NCBI GenBank assembly: GCA_963783045.1
Contig: CAWAMD010000002.1
Span: forward strand, 186,001-250,000
DNA length: 64,000 bases
DNA from: CAWAMD01 sp963783045
GTDB taxonomy: Bacteria; Actinomycetota; Nitriliruptoria; Nitriliruptorales; Nitriliruptoraceae
Direction of reading: 5' to 3'
Made by a program: the position numbers and the translations under genes. Below, one piece after another: positions 18,126-26,779 of the stretch. Numbering within the stretch: position 1 is the stretch's first letter; the number at the start of each line of letters is the position of its first letter. Under the pieces are notes generated by a model that saw only the letters and a program-made list of their open reading frames with translations, was not told where the DNA came from and did no database searches.

Positions 18126-18669
18126 CACCGGCCGACGGCGGCATCCTCGGCCCCTGGGGGCCGTGTTCCACAGCTTTTCCACAGCGCCCGGGCACAGGAG
18201 GCCCATGGCGGCGAGATTCGCCCGCAGTGGCGGCCACATGGACGTGGTCATCCTGACCCAACGGACAGGGAAAGTTCCCCAGGTTCGCCCGGATTTCCAC
18301 AGAAGGGGTGTGGACATCCACCCCGGTGTCGTGGGCACAGCCTGTGGACAAGCTGTGCACGAGGGCCGATTTTGCGCGCGAATCCACCGAGATGTCCACA
18401 GGACGCGTCAAACCCATCAGCTGGCGGTGGGCGCCCACCCCGAGCGCCTGCCGGACGGAGACTCCCCAGGGACCGGGCGCGGAAGGAGTCCGGCCCGGGC
18501 ATCGCGAAGTCCTCCCCTGCACCACCCGTCCCCGCCGTTCGGCAACGGACGGCCGCGGGGCATCGGGGCGGCAGGCTTGGAGGGGGCCTGCCGCCCCCCT
18601 CTTCTTCTCCGGCGGCGGGCGGGTGCGGCAGACTGCCCACGACTCGTGGCTCCCCAGCAAGGACGAGAC
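18126..18669. other. 544-bp non-coding region with a cluster of DnaA-box-like nonamers
   Basis: No credible gene lies here. Between 18164 and 18400 there are at least six sites like the DnaA box TTRTCCACA: TGTTCCACA (18164), TTTTCCACA (18175), ATTTCCACA (18293), then on the other strand ATGTCCACA (18309-18317), TTGTCCACA (18343-18351, perfect actinobacterial form) and TCGTGCACA (18354-18362), and ATGTCCACA (18392). Such a density is far above what is seen elsewhere in the window. The dnaA, dnaN, parAB and rpmH genes usually found at oriC are not nearby. A hairpin GGGGGC-CTGCC-GCCCCC lies at 18582-18598, just upstream of the M20 gene. Confidence 0.7.
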
Positions 18670-20109
18670 GTGCCCTCCCTCCCGGACGCGACCCGCGTCC
18701 CCGCCGGCCTCGACGACGTGGCCACCCGCTGCGTCGATTCGATGGAGCAGACCCGCGAGGATCTCGCGTCGCTCGTGCGCATCCCCTCCGTGAGCGCCGC
18801 CGGCCACGATCCCGGCGAGGTCCGACGCAGCGCCGACCGCACCGCGCAGCTGCTGCGCGAGGCCGGACTGCAGCACGTGCGGCTGCTCGAGATCGACGGC
18901 GCCCATCCCTACGTCTACGGCGAGTGGCTGCACGCCGGCGAGGATGCGCCGACCCTGCTGTGCTACGCCCACCACGACGTGCAGCCCGTCGGCACACCCG
19001 ACCGCTGGCACTCGCCGCCCTTCACGCCGACGGAGCGCGACGGCCGGCTCTACGGCCGCGGCGCCGCCGACGACAAGGCCGGGATCATGGTGCACGCGGC
19101 GGCGGTCGCAGCCTGGCTGGACGCCCGCGGCGAGCTCCCGGTCAACATCAAGGTCATCATCGAGGGCGAGGAGGAGATCGGCTCGCCGCACCTCCACGAC
19201 TTCCTGGCAGCGCACGCCGACACGCTCCGCGCCGACGTCATCGTGCTGACCGACCTGACGAACTGGAAGGTGGGGTGGCCGGGGCTGACCTACTCGCTGC
19301 GCGGCATGGGTGAGCTCTTCGTCACCCTCGCGTCACTCGAGCAGCCGGTCCACTCGGGGATGTGGGGTGGGCCGATCCCCGACGCGCTCACCGGCATGGC
19401 GCGCCTGCTCGCCAGCCTGCACGACGAGGACGGCCGCGTCGCCGTCCCCGGCTTCGCCGACGACGTCCGTCCGCTGAGCGCGGCGGAGCAGGCCCGGCTC
19501 GACGCCCTCGACGCGGACCCCGACGAGCTGCGGTCCGAGGCACGGATGCTCGACGGCGTCCAGTGGGTCGGCGACAGCGGGACCAGCGTGCTCGAGCGGC
19601 TCTGGATGCAGCCGACCATCACGCCCATCGGGATGGACGTCCCCGACGTGACGCACGCGTCGAACACGTTGCTCGCCGAGGTACGGGCAAAGCTCTCGCT
19701 GCGCTTCGCACCCGGGCAGGACCCCGACCGTGTCATCGGGACGGTCGTCGACCATCTGCGCACGCAGGTGCCGTGGGGCCTTCGTCTGACCACCGAGGTG
19801 GGCGAGCGCAACGCCGCATGGATCACCGAACCGACCGGCCCCGCGTGGGACGCCGCGGTCGCAGCCATGACGGCGGCCTACGGCCGGGAGCCGGCGCCAC
19901 TCGGTGTCGGGGGGTCGATCCCGTTCGTGGAGCCGTTCTCGGACGCCTTCGGTGGCGCCCCGTGCCTGCTGACCGGCATCGAGGACCCGGCCACGAACGC
20001 GCACGGCGAGGACGAGTCGCTGCACCTCGGGGACTTCACCAGGGCATGCCTCGCCGAGGCGTTCCTGTTCGCCGAGCTCGCTCAGCAGTCCACCGCGCTG
20101 CGCCGCTGA
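18670..20109 (+). CDS. M20 family metallopeptidase (dipeptidase type)
   Basis: Seen: 479 residues from a GTG at 18670, preceded by AAGGACGAG. Metal and catalytic motifs of M20/ArgE-DapE enzymes: LLCYAHHDVQPVG (His ligand and Asp), GRGAADDKAG (bridging Asp), IIEGEEEIGS (catalytic Glu and Glu ligand), and HGEDESLHLGDF near the C-terminus. The dimerisation domain lies at about residues 215-370. Known: a zinc exopeptidase of the CNDP/PepV-like dipeptidase branch, usually cytosolic. The next gene starts one base after its stop. Confidence 0.9.
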   Translation: MPSLPDATRVPAGLDDVATRCVDSMEQTREDLASLVRIPSVSAAGHDPGEVRRSADRTAQLLREAGLQHVRLLEIDGAHPYVYGEWLHAGEDAPTLLCYAHHDVQPVGTPDRWHSPPFTPTERDGRLYGRGAADDKAGIMVHAAAVAAWLDARGELPVNIKVIIEGEEEIGSPHLHDFLAAHADTLRADVIVLTDLTNWKVGWPGLTYSLRGMGELFVTLASLEQPVHSGMWGGPIPDALTGMARLLASLHDEDGRVAVPGFADDVRPLSAAEQARLDALDADPDELRSEARMLDGVQWVGDSGTSVLERLWMQPTITPIGMDVPDVTHASNTLLAEVRAKLSLRFAPGQDPDRVIGTVVDHLRTQVPWGLRLTTEVGERNAAWITEPTGPAWDAAVAAMTAAYGREPAPLGVGGSIPFVEPFSDAFGGAPCLLTGIEDPATNAHGEDESLHLGDFTRACLAEAFLFAELAQQSTALRR

Positions 20110-20110
20110 C

Positions 20111-21451
20111 ATGGTCATCCGGCTCCGGTCCATCATCGACCGCCTCCGCGGAAGCCTGTTCTGGGCCCCCGTCGGGATGGTCATCCTGGGCGGACTGCTC
20201 GCGCCGGTGGCCCGCTGGGCCTCCCAGGCCTACGGGGACACGCTCCGCCACGTGCCGGTCCTGGTCACCGTCAGCGCCCAGACCGGCCAGCGGGTGCTCG
20301 ACGTCATCGCGCTCGCCACGATCACCGTCGCCGGGCTCGTGTTCTCCATCATGGTCGTCGCGGTCCAGCTGGCGTCCAGCCAGTTCTCGCCGCGCGTGCT
20401 CCGCCGGTTCCTCTCCGACCGCTACACGCAGGCCAGCATCGGGGCGCTCGTCGGCACGTTCGCCTACAGCCTGATCCTGCTGGCCATGCCGCCGACCTCA
20501 CAGGGCGCGCAGCGCAACCTCTCCGTCACGGTCGGGCTGGTGTTGGCACTCGCGTCGATGGTCATGCTGATCGCCTTCATCGACCACACCGCCCGGATCA
20601 TGCAGGTGGGTCAGATCGTGCGTCAGGTGACCGAGGAGACCCGGGCCACCATCGCGACGGTCTATCCGCACCCGCTGGGCGACCACCCGGTGGAACCCGT
20701 CGAGCACGGCACGCCGCCCCACGGCCCCGGCCACATGGTCCGGGCGACCGGCGACGGCTGGATCCAGCAGATCGATCTCGACGGGCTGCTCGAAGCCATC
20801 GACCCGGAGGGCGCCCTGCGCGTCGACCTGCCGGTCGGCAAGTTCGCCGTCGAGGACATGCCCCTGTGCACGGTGTGGCCGGAACCGGACGACGCCGACG
20901 CGTGCCAGGAGCAGGTCGTCGGCGCCTTCGCCTTCGGCAGCCAGCGGGCCATGCGCCAGGACGTCGCCTTCGGGATCCGCCAGCTCGTCGACATCTCGTT
21001 GCGGGCGCTGTCCCCGGCGATCAACGACCCGGCCACCGCCTACGAGGTCATCTCGAACCTGGGGGCGGTCCTCGGCGACCTGCTGCGCCGGTCGCTCGCG
21101 CCCCGCGTGATCGTGACGGAGGACGGCCGGCGCCTCTACCAGCCCTTCGAGCGCGACCACGAGCAGTACGTGCACCTCGCCTTCGAGCAGCTGCGACTGG
21201 CCGCCGCACCGCATCCTGCCGTCGTCGTCGCGATCCTGAACATGCTGGCCCGCCTCCAGGAGCTCGTGCGCCGCCAGGGACTCCTCGCCCATGTCAGCAT
21301 GCTGCGGCGGCAGGCGGCGCTCGTCCTCGCGACCATGCGCCTCGAGCAGCACACCGCCGAGGATCTGCGGCGGGCGACCGCCGCCGCCGCCGTGCTCGGC
21401 GTCGCCGAGGCCACCCCGGGTCAGGACACCGCGGAGGAGGACGACTGGTGA
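20111..21451 (+). CDS. DUF2254 family membrane protein
   Basis: Seen: 446 residues. Four hydrophobic helices lie in the first ~165 residues, with the family-typical stretch TVAGLVFSIMVVAVQLASSQFSPR. A long soluble part follows, with RQLVDISLRALSPAINDPATA, also typical of DUF2254. Function of the family is unknown. It follows the M20 gene by one base and probably shares its transcript. Confidence 0.9.
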   Translation: MVIRLRSIIDRLRGSLFWAPVGMVILGGLLAPVARWASQAYGDTLRHVPVLVTVSAQTGQRVLDVIALATITVAGLVFSIMVVAVQLASSQFSPRVLRRFLSDRYTQASIGALVGTFAYSLILLAMPPTSQGAQRNLSVTVGLVLALASMVMLIAFIDHTARIMQVGQIVRQVTEETRATIATVYPHPLGDHPVEPVEHGTPPHGPGHMVRATGDGWIQQIDLDGLLEAIDPEGALRVDLPVGKFAVEDMPLCTVWPEPDDADACQEQVVGAFAFGSQRAMRQDVAFGIRQLVDISLRALSPAINDPATAYEVISNLGAVLGDLLRRSLAPRVIVTEDGRRLYQPFERDHEQYVHLAFEQLRLAAAPHPAVVVAILNMLARLQELVRRQGLLAHVSMLRRQAALVLATMRLEQHTAEDLRRATAAAAVLGVAEATPGQDTAEEDDW

Positions 21452-21578
21452 CCTGGCCGCGCACACGGCGCGACGCCGTGACCGGTCACCGCCGTCGCCG
21501 GCTCGTGACGACCCTGGCCCGACGCCCGCCGGCCCCCTACCGTCGACGGCCCGGCCCACCCGGCAGGAGCAGGCGACC

Positions 21579-22181
21579 ATGCCCGACACCGCGGCGACCT
21601 ACGACGCAGCAACGGCGCTGATCGTCGTCAACGTCCAGAACGACTTCGCGCACCCCGACGGCAGCCTCTTCGTCACCGGCGGCGAGGACATCGTCCCCGC
21701 CGTGAACGAGGCGGTCGCCGCGGCGCACGACGCCGGCGCGACGGTCGTGTACACGCAGGACTGGCATCCGCCCTCCACGCCCCACTTCGACACCGACGGC
21801 GGCGTCTGGCCCGTCCACTGCGTCAAGGAGACGTGGGGTGCCGCCTTCCACGACGACCTGCGTGTCCTCGACGACGCACCGGTGGTGCGCAAGGGCACCG
21901 GCGGGTGGGACGGGTACTCGGGCTTCACCATCCGCGACCCCGAGACCGGCGCCGAGCGGCCCACCGAGCTCGAAGGGCTGCTGCGTGACCGGGACATCAC
22001 CCGCGTGGTCGTCTGCGGGCTCGCCCAGGACGTGTGCGTGAAGGAGACCGCGCTCGACGCCGTCCGCCTCGGCTTCGCGACGCGGGTGCTGGCGTCCGCG
22101 ACGCGCCCCGTGGACGTGCAGGCCGGCGACGGCGAGCGGGCCCTCGCGGCGCTACGCGAGGCGGGCGCGGTGGTCGCGTGA
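21579..22181 (+). CDS. pncA: Nicotinamidase / isochorismatase-family amidohydrolase
   Basis: Seen: 200 residues from the ATG at 21579 with CAGGAG upstream. The catalytic triad of the PncA fold is visible: Asp in IVVNVQNDF, Lys in VVRKGTGG and Cys in VCGLAQDVCVKETALDA. The metal-site residues are in YTQDWHPPSTPHF. Known: PncA converts nicotinamide to nicotinate in NAD recycling. The triad plus the DWHPP motif favours nicotinamidase over isochorismatase. Confidence 0.87.
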   Translation: MPDTAATYDAATALIVVNVQNDFAHPDGSLFVTGGEDIVPAVNEAVAAAHDAGATVVYTQDWHPPSTPHFDTDGGVWPVHCVKETWGAAFHDDLRVLDDAPVVRKGTGGWDGYSGFTIRDPETGAERPTELEGLLRDRDITRVVVCGLAQDVCVKETALDAVRLGFATRVLASATRPVDVQAGDGERALAALREAGAVVA

Positions 22182-22317
22182 CACGGCACGCCCCGCGTCT
22201 GCCGGTCCGGCCGGCGCCAGCACCGGCGGATCCGGGCACCGCAGGGTCCCATGCCAGCGGTCGTGTGGACAGAGCCGAGGGTGGCACCGTGGCCCGATGT
22301 AGCGTCTGCTGACCGGC

Positions 22318-23502
22318 ATGCTCACCCGTTCGGTCCGCGTCTTCTCCATCGCCGGCATCAACGTCCGCGTCGACGCGTCCTGGCTGCTGATCGCGGCGCT
22401 CGTCACCTGGTCCCTGTTCGAACGGCTCACGGCCCTCTACGGGCAGCCCGCCGGCGTCGCGGTCGCGCTCGGCGTCGCCGGGGCTCTGCTGTTCTTCGCC
22501 TCGGTGCTCCTCCACGAGTTCGCGCACGCGCTCGAGGGGCGCCACCGCGGCGCGTCGATCAAGGGCATCACCCTGTTCCTGTTCGGCGGCGTCACCGAGT
22601 CCCACGGCGAGCTCGAACGCCCCGGCGACGAGTTCGTGATGTCCGCGGTCGGGCCCTACGCCAGCCTGGTGGTCGCCGGAGCCCTCGGGCTCGTCGTGGT
22701 CGCCATCGACCGTCTGGCGCCGGCGTGGCACCCCGTCGCCGAGATGCTCGGGATCGTCGGGTGGGTCAACGTGGCCCTGGCGGTGTTCAACATGCTGCCC
22801 GGCGCCCCGCTGGACGGCGGACGTGTGCTGCGCTCGGCGATCTGGAAGGTGACCGGCGACCGCGACAAGGCGGTGAGGGGCGCCGCCCGCGCGGGCCAGG
22901 GTCTCGGGTTCCTCATCATCGCCCTCGGCGCCTGGGAAGCCTTCGCGTCGCCGGCAGGGTTCGTGTCCGGCCTGTGGCTGGCGTTCATCGGCTGGTTCCT
23001 CGCCACCGCCGCCAAGAGCGAGCTCGGCCAGAGCCAGCTGAGGCGACTACTGCGCGACCATCGCGTCGCGGATCTCACCGACGACCTGCGTGCGCCGATC
23101 GACGCCGACACGCCGGTGGCCGACGTGGCCCGGCACCTCACCCGGCTGTCCGTCGACCTGGTCCCCGTCATCGAGGACGGTCGAACCGTCGGCGTGCTCA
23201 CCGTGGGCCACGTCGCCGAGGTCGACCACCAGCACCGCGGCGACCTGCCGGCCCGCGAGGCGATGCGGCCCGTGGGTGACCTGCCGCAGATCGACGCCGA
23301 CGCACCCGCCGACCAGCTGCTGTCGCACCTCGGCAGCGACGACGTCCTCATCGTCGAGGATGGCGACGGCCGGGTCGTCGGGATCCTCACCCGCGAGCGG
23401 CTGCAGGCTGCGCTGCAGCGTCTCCAGCGCTTTCAAAGCCGTCCCTCGCCGCGTCGCCGCCCGCGGGGATGGATCCCCCACCGTCCCGGAGACGGATCGT
23501 GA
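22318..23502 (+). CDS. Site-2 protease family (M50B) protein with CBS domains
   Basis: Seen: 394 residues. About six membrane helices, zinc motif LLHEFAHAL (HExxH) and the second Asp-containing motif NMLPGAPLDGGRVL. A C-terminal cytoplasmic region of ~150 residues forms two CBS motifs (DTPVADVARHLTRL and PADQLLSHLGSDDV regions). Known: M50 proteases cleave substrates within the membrane; CBS pairs usually sense adenine nucleotides. Its stop codon overlaps the likely GTG start of the PDZ-S16 protease gene, so the two are co-translated. Confidence 0.9.
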   Translation: MLTRSVRVFSIAGINVRVDASWLLIAALVTWSLFERLTALYGQPAGVAVALGVAGALLFFASVLLHEFAHALEGRHRGASIKGITLFLFGGVTESHGELERPGDEFVMSAVGPYASLVVAGALGLVVVAIDRLAPAWHPVAEMLGIVGWVNVALAVFNMLPGAPLDGGRVLRSAIWKVTGDRDKAVRGAARAGQGLGFLIIALGAWEAFASPAGFVSGLWLAFIGWFLATAAKSELGQSQLRRLLRDHRVADLTDDLRAPIDADTPVADVARHLTRLSVDLVPVIEDGRTVGVLTVGHVAEVDHQHRGDLPAREAMRPVGDLPQIDADAPADQLLSHLGSDDVLIVEDGDGRVVGILTRERLQAALQRLQRFQSRPSPRRRPRGWIPHRPGDGS

Positions 23503-24506
23503 TCCGCCGCGCCGTCTACGCCGCCTCGCTGGCCATCCTCGCCGCAGCGCTCGTCATCGTCCCGCTGCCGGTGCTCGTGGTCAGTCCCGGCATCGCCGCG
23601 CCCGTCGCCGACCCGAGCGCCACCTCGGCCGTCGTCGTCGTGGACGCGCCGGATCCGATCAGCGGACGCATCCTCTTCACCGCCGTGCAGGTCGCCGAAG
23701 CCCCGACCGTGCAGACCGTACGGGCGCTCTTCGACCCGGCCGAGGAGGTTCTGCCCGCCACCGGCGTGATCCCTCCCGGAGCCAACGAGCAGGACTTCAT
23801 CGACCAGCAACGGCAGATCTTCGACGAGTCGGTGAGGGTCGCGGCCGCGGTCGGGCTCCGGGCCGCCGGCAGGCAGGTCGACGTGTCCGGCGACGGCGCG
23901 CGCGTGGCCGGTGTCATCCCCGGCAGCCCGGCCGACGGCGTGCTCCAGCGGGGCGACGTCATCGTGGAGGCGAACGGGCGCAGGATCGACCTCGCCGCAC
24001 AGCTGGTCGCAGCCACGTCCCAGCTCGACCGGGGCGACACGCTGAAGCTGACCGTGCAGCGCGGGGGCCAGACGATCACACCGACGGTCACGCTGGGCAC
24101 CGTCTCACGGCTCGACCGGCCCGGCGTCGGCGTGCTGCTGTCGACCGTCGACCAGCAGATCGACCTGCCCGTCGACATCCACCCGAGCGACCAGCTGCGC
24201 ATCGGCGGCCCGTCCGCCGGCCTCATGATCGCGCTCACGGTGTACGACCTGTACGACCCGGGCGACCTCACCCACGGCCAGACCGTCGCGGGCACCGGCA
24301 CGCTCGATCTCGAAGGCCATGTCGGGATGATCAGCGGCATCCGCGCGAAGGTCGAGACCGCGATCCGCTCCGGCGCGACCGTGTTCCTGGCGCCCAAGGG
24401 GCAGGTCGAGGACGCGCGGGCGCAATCGAACGGACGGATGACCGTCGTCGGCGTGTCGACGCTGCAGGACGCCATCGCCGCCGTCCAGCAGCAGACGGGC
24501 GGCTGA
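23499..24506 (+). CDS. PDZ domain-containing S16 (Lon-type) protease, YlbL-like
   Basis: Seen: about 335 residues from a GTG at 23499 (GTGA overlap with the previous stop, GGAG upstream); an ATG at 23469 is an alternative. One N-terminal membrane helix, then a PDZ domain (VAGVIPGSPADGVLQRGDVI) and a Lon-type proteolytic domain with the Ser-Lys dyad: Ser in RIGGPSAGLMIALTVYD and Lys in ISGIRAKVETA. Known: YlbL-type membrane proteases of this layout; in Bacillus a YlbL protein removes a DNA-damage checkpoint protein. The substrate here is unknown. The tight pairing with an M50 protease suggests successive cleavage of a common membrane substrate (inference). Confidence 0.88.
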   Translation: MIRRAVYAASLAILAAALVIVPLPVLVVSPGIAAPVADPSATSAVVVVDAPDPISGRILFTAVQVAEAPTVQTVRALFDPAEEVLPATGVIPPGANEQDFIDQQRQIFDESVRVAAAVGLRAAGRQVDVSGDGARVAGVIPGSPADGVLQRGDVIVEANGRRIDLAAQLVAATSQLDRGDTLKLTVQRGGQTITPTVTLGTVSRLDRPGVGVLLSTVDQQIDLPVDIHPSDQLRIGGPSAGLMIALTVYDLYDPGDLTHGQTVAGTGTLDLEGHVGMISGIRAKVETAIRSGATVFLAPKGQVEDARAQSNGRMTVVGVSTLQDAIAAVQQQTGG

Positions 24507-24578
24507 CGGGCGGCTCACGCGGTCGGCTGACGGGAGGTCGACGCCGGTGGGACCGCGACGCGCGCCGCCCGGCGATCG

Positions 24579-26672
24579 TCAGCCGGGTCCGGTGACGGCA
24601 GCCGACGATCCGGCCTCCGGGGACATGAGACGGTGCACGTCGTCGGCGGTGCCCCGGCCCGTGAGAACCACGACCTCGTCGCCGGCCTCGAGGACCGTGT
24701 CCCCGCGCGGCAGCACCACCTGGCCCTCCCGACGCACGCTGGTCAGCACGGTTCGCTGCGGCCAGTCGATGTCCTTGACCGGCTGCCCCTCGGCGGGCGC
24801 GCCGGGCTCGACACGCAGCTCGACGAACTGGACGCCGCCGAGATCCCGCAGCTGCGACCACTGCCGCCGCTGCTGCGCGCCGAGGTTCCGAACGACCGCC
24901 CGCTGATAGGCCTTGACGAGATCCGAGCGGCGCAGCAGCCCGACGAGCTTCCCGTGATCCTCGCTGGCGACCACCGGCACCCGCCCCACGTCGAGGGACG
25001 CCATCCGGCGCACGGCGCGGTAGACCGGATCGTCGGGCGTGACGGTCACGGGCTGGCGGGTGCAGATGTCGCCGACGGTCAGCGCGCGTCCCTCGTGGTC
25101 GCGGGCACCGTCGTCCGTCGACCTCGCGAGGTCGGAGGTGGTCACCACGCCGACGAGCCGCCCGTCGGTGTCCAGCACCGGGTAGCCGTGGTGACCGCTG
25201 TGGGCGAAGCGGCGCTGCAGCTCGTCGAGGGAGATGTCCGTGGACACCGTGTCCGGGGCCGCGGTCATGATCTCGCCGACGTCCACCGACTGCATGATGT
25301 CGACGTCCTCGGGCTCGGCGTACACGATCCCCTGCTTGCGCAGCGGATAGGTGTAGACGGAGTCCGAGTTGACCCGGTCGGCGACCAACGTGGCGACGCC
25401 GGCCGCGAGCATGAGCGGGAGCACGAGCTCGTAGTCGCCGGTGAGCTCGAAGGCGATGACGATCGCGGTCAGCGGGGCACGGGCCGCGGCGGAGAAGGCC
25501 GCCGCCATGCCGACGAGCGCGAACGCGCCCGGCTGGACACCGGCGGCCGGCAACCACATGACCGCGAGGTGGCCGAGCGCCCCGCCGACGGCCGCACCGG
25601 TGAACAGGGCCGGCGCGAACGTCCCGATCGCGCTCCCGCTGCCGATGGACATGCTGGTCGCGACGAGCTTCGCCACGGCAAGCAGCAGCAGGAGCCCGAC
25701 CACCGGGTAGCCGCTGCCGAAGCCGCCCTCGAGCATCTCCTGGATCGGGTAGCGCACCCCCTCGATCGGCGGCAACCCGTCGCCGGTGCTGAGCACCTCC
25801 GGGAGCACGATCGCGATCGCCCCGACCCCCGCCCCGGCGATGGCGAGCGTGAACGGACGCCACACCTTCATCCGGAGGAACACGCGGTGGAAGAAGTCCT
25901 CGAGGTAGAGGAAGGCGATGCCGACGCCCGCGGCCGCCAGCCCGAGCACCAGGTAGAGGAGCAGCTCGCGCGGGTCGCTCAAGCCGTAGCTGGCCGACGG
26001 CTTGAAGATGACCTCCGGGCCGATGAGCTGGCGTGCCGTGACCGATCCCACGACGGACGCGACGACGATGACCTGCAGGGAGCGGGCCCGGAACCCGCCG
26101 ACGATGAGCTCGATCGCGAAGAGCATCCCGCCGATCGGTGCGTTGAACGACGCGCCGATGCCGGCGGCGACGCCGGCGGCGACGAGCGTCCGCATCCGGT
26201 CCTCGCCGACGGCGAAGAGCCTCCCGGCCAGCGACCCGAGCCCACCACCGACCAGCACGATGGGGCCTTCGCGCCCGCCCGACGCGCCCGTGCCAAGTGC
26301 CACGCTGGTCGCGACGATCCCGCCGATCGGCACCCGGCTCCGCACCCGGCCGCCCCGCAACGAGATCGTCTTCATGATCTCGATGACGCCGCTTCCCGAC
26401 GACTCCGGGAACACGTAGGTGATGAGCACCCCGGTCAGCAGGCCTCCGAGGGTCAGGACGAGCATGATCCGCACCCAGCCGGGGCTGCCACCGAAGGCCA
26501 CGTGCTCCACGCCCTCGATCGCGTTGACGAGGACGGCCGCCGCCACGCCGGTGCCGAAGCCGACCGCGACGGCGAGCACGAGCATCACGCTGTCGCCCCG
26601 CATGCGCGTGATCGCGGCATGGCGGAGCTGGCGCACCCGGCTGTCGAGCGCCTCGAACGAAAGCATGGTCAT
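24579..26672 (-). CDS. ClC-family chloride channel/antiporter with CBS pair and TrkA-C-like domain
   Basis: Seen: 697 residues from the ATG at 26672 (another Met two codons later). The ClC core has GTGASGGREGPIV (the gating glutamate is kept, the form found in H+/Cl- exchangers), GIGASFNAPIGGMLFA and the later GSGSAIGTFAPALF filter segment. Two CBS motifs (about residues 470-590) precede a C-terminal TrkA-C-like domain ending in AGDEVVVLTGRGTADDV. Known: ClC proteins exchange or conduct chloride; TrkA-C domains bind ligands that gate transport. It is convergent with the S16 protease gene and divergent from the GH31 gene. Confidence 0.92.
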   Translation of the reverse strand: MTMLSFEALDSRVRQLRHAAITRMRGDSVMLVLAVAVGFGTGVAAAVLVNAIEGVEHVAFGGSPGWVRIMLVLTLGGLLTGVLITYVFPESSGSGVIEIMKTISLRGGRVRSRVPIGGIVATSVALGTGASGGREGPIVLVGGGLGSLAGRLFAVGEDRMRTLVAAGVAAGIGASFNAPIGGMLFAIELIVGGFRARSLQVIVVASVVGSVTARQLIGPEVIFKPSASYGLSDPRELLLYLVLGLAAAGVGIAFLYLEDFFHRVFLRMKVWRPFTLAIAGAGVGAIAIVLPEVLSTGDGLPPIEGVRYPIQEMLEGGFGSGYPVVGLLLLLAVAKLVATSMSIGSGSAIGTFAPALFTGAAVGGALGHLAVMWLPAAGVQPGAFALVGMAAAFSAAARAPLTAIVIAFELTGDYELVLPLMLAAGVATLVADRVNSDSVYTYPLRKQGIVYAEPEDVDIMQSVDVGEIMTAAPDTVSTDISLDELQRRFAHSGHHGYPVLDTDGRLVGVVTTSDLARSTDDGARDHEGRALTVGDICTRQPVTVTPDDPVYRAVRRMASLDVGRVPVVASEDHGKLVGLLRRSDLVKAYQRAVVRNLGAQQRRQWSQLRDLGGVQFVELRVEPGAPAEGQPVKDIDWPQRTVLTSVRREGQVVLPRGDTVLEAGDEVVVLTGRGTADDVHRLMSPEAGSSAAVTGPG

Positions 26673-26779
26673 TGCGGCCGATCGTAGCCGGGGGCGGCAG
26701 GGATTCCGGGCGTGCGCGACGAAGGACGGGGAGCGGTGTGCCTGTCCGCCACGTCCGGCCACGCTGTGGAGCGAACACG

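Noticed and set aside
18126..18669. Calling this region oriC outright
   Set aside because: The DnaA-box cluster is real, but none of the usual origin genes are near and strand skew could not be measured, so only a DnaA-site cluster is claimed.
24633..26687. 684-codon plus-strand frame across the ClC gene
   Set aside because: Shadow of the ClC gene; high Arg/Asp/Glu/His content and no recognisable motif.
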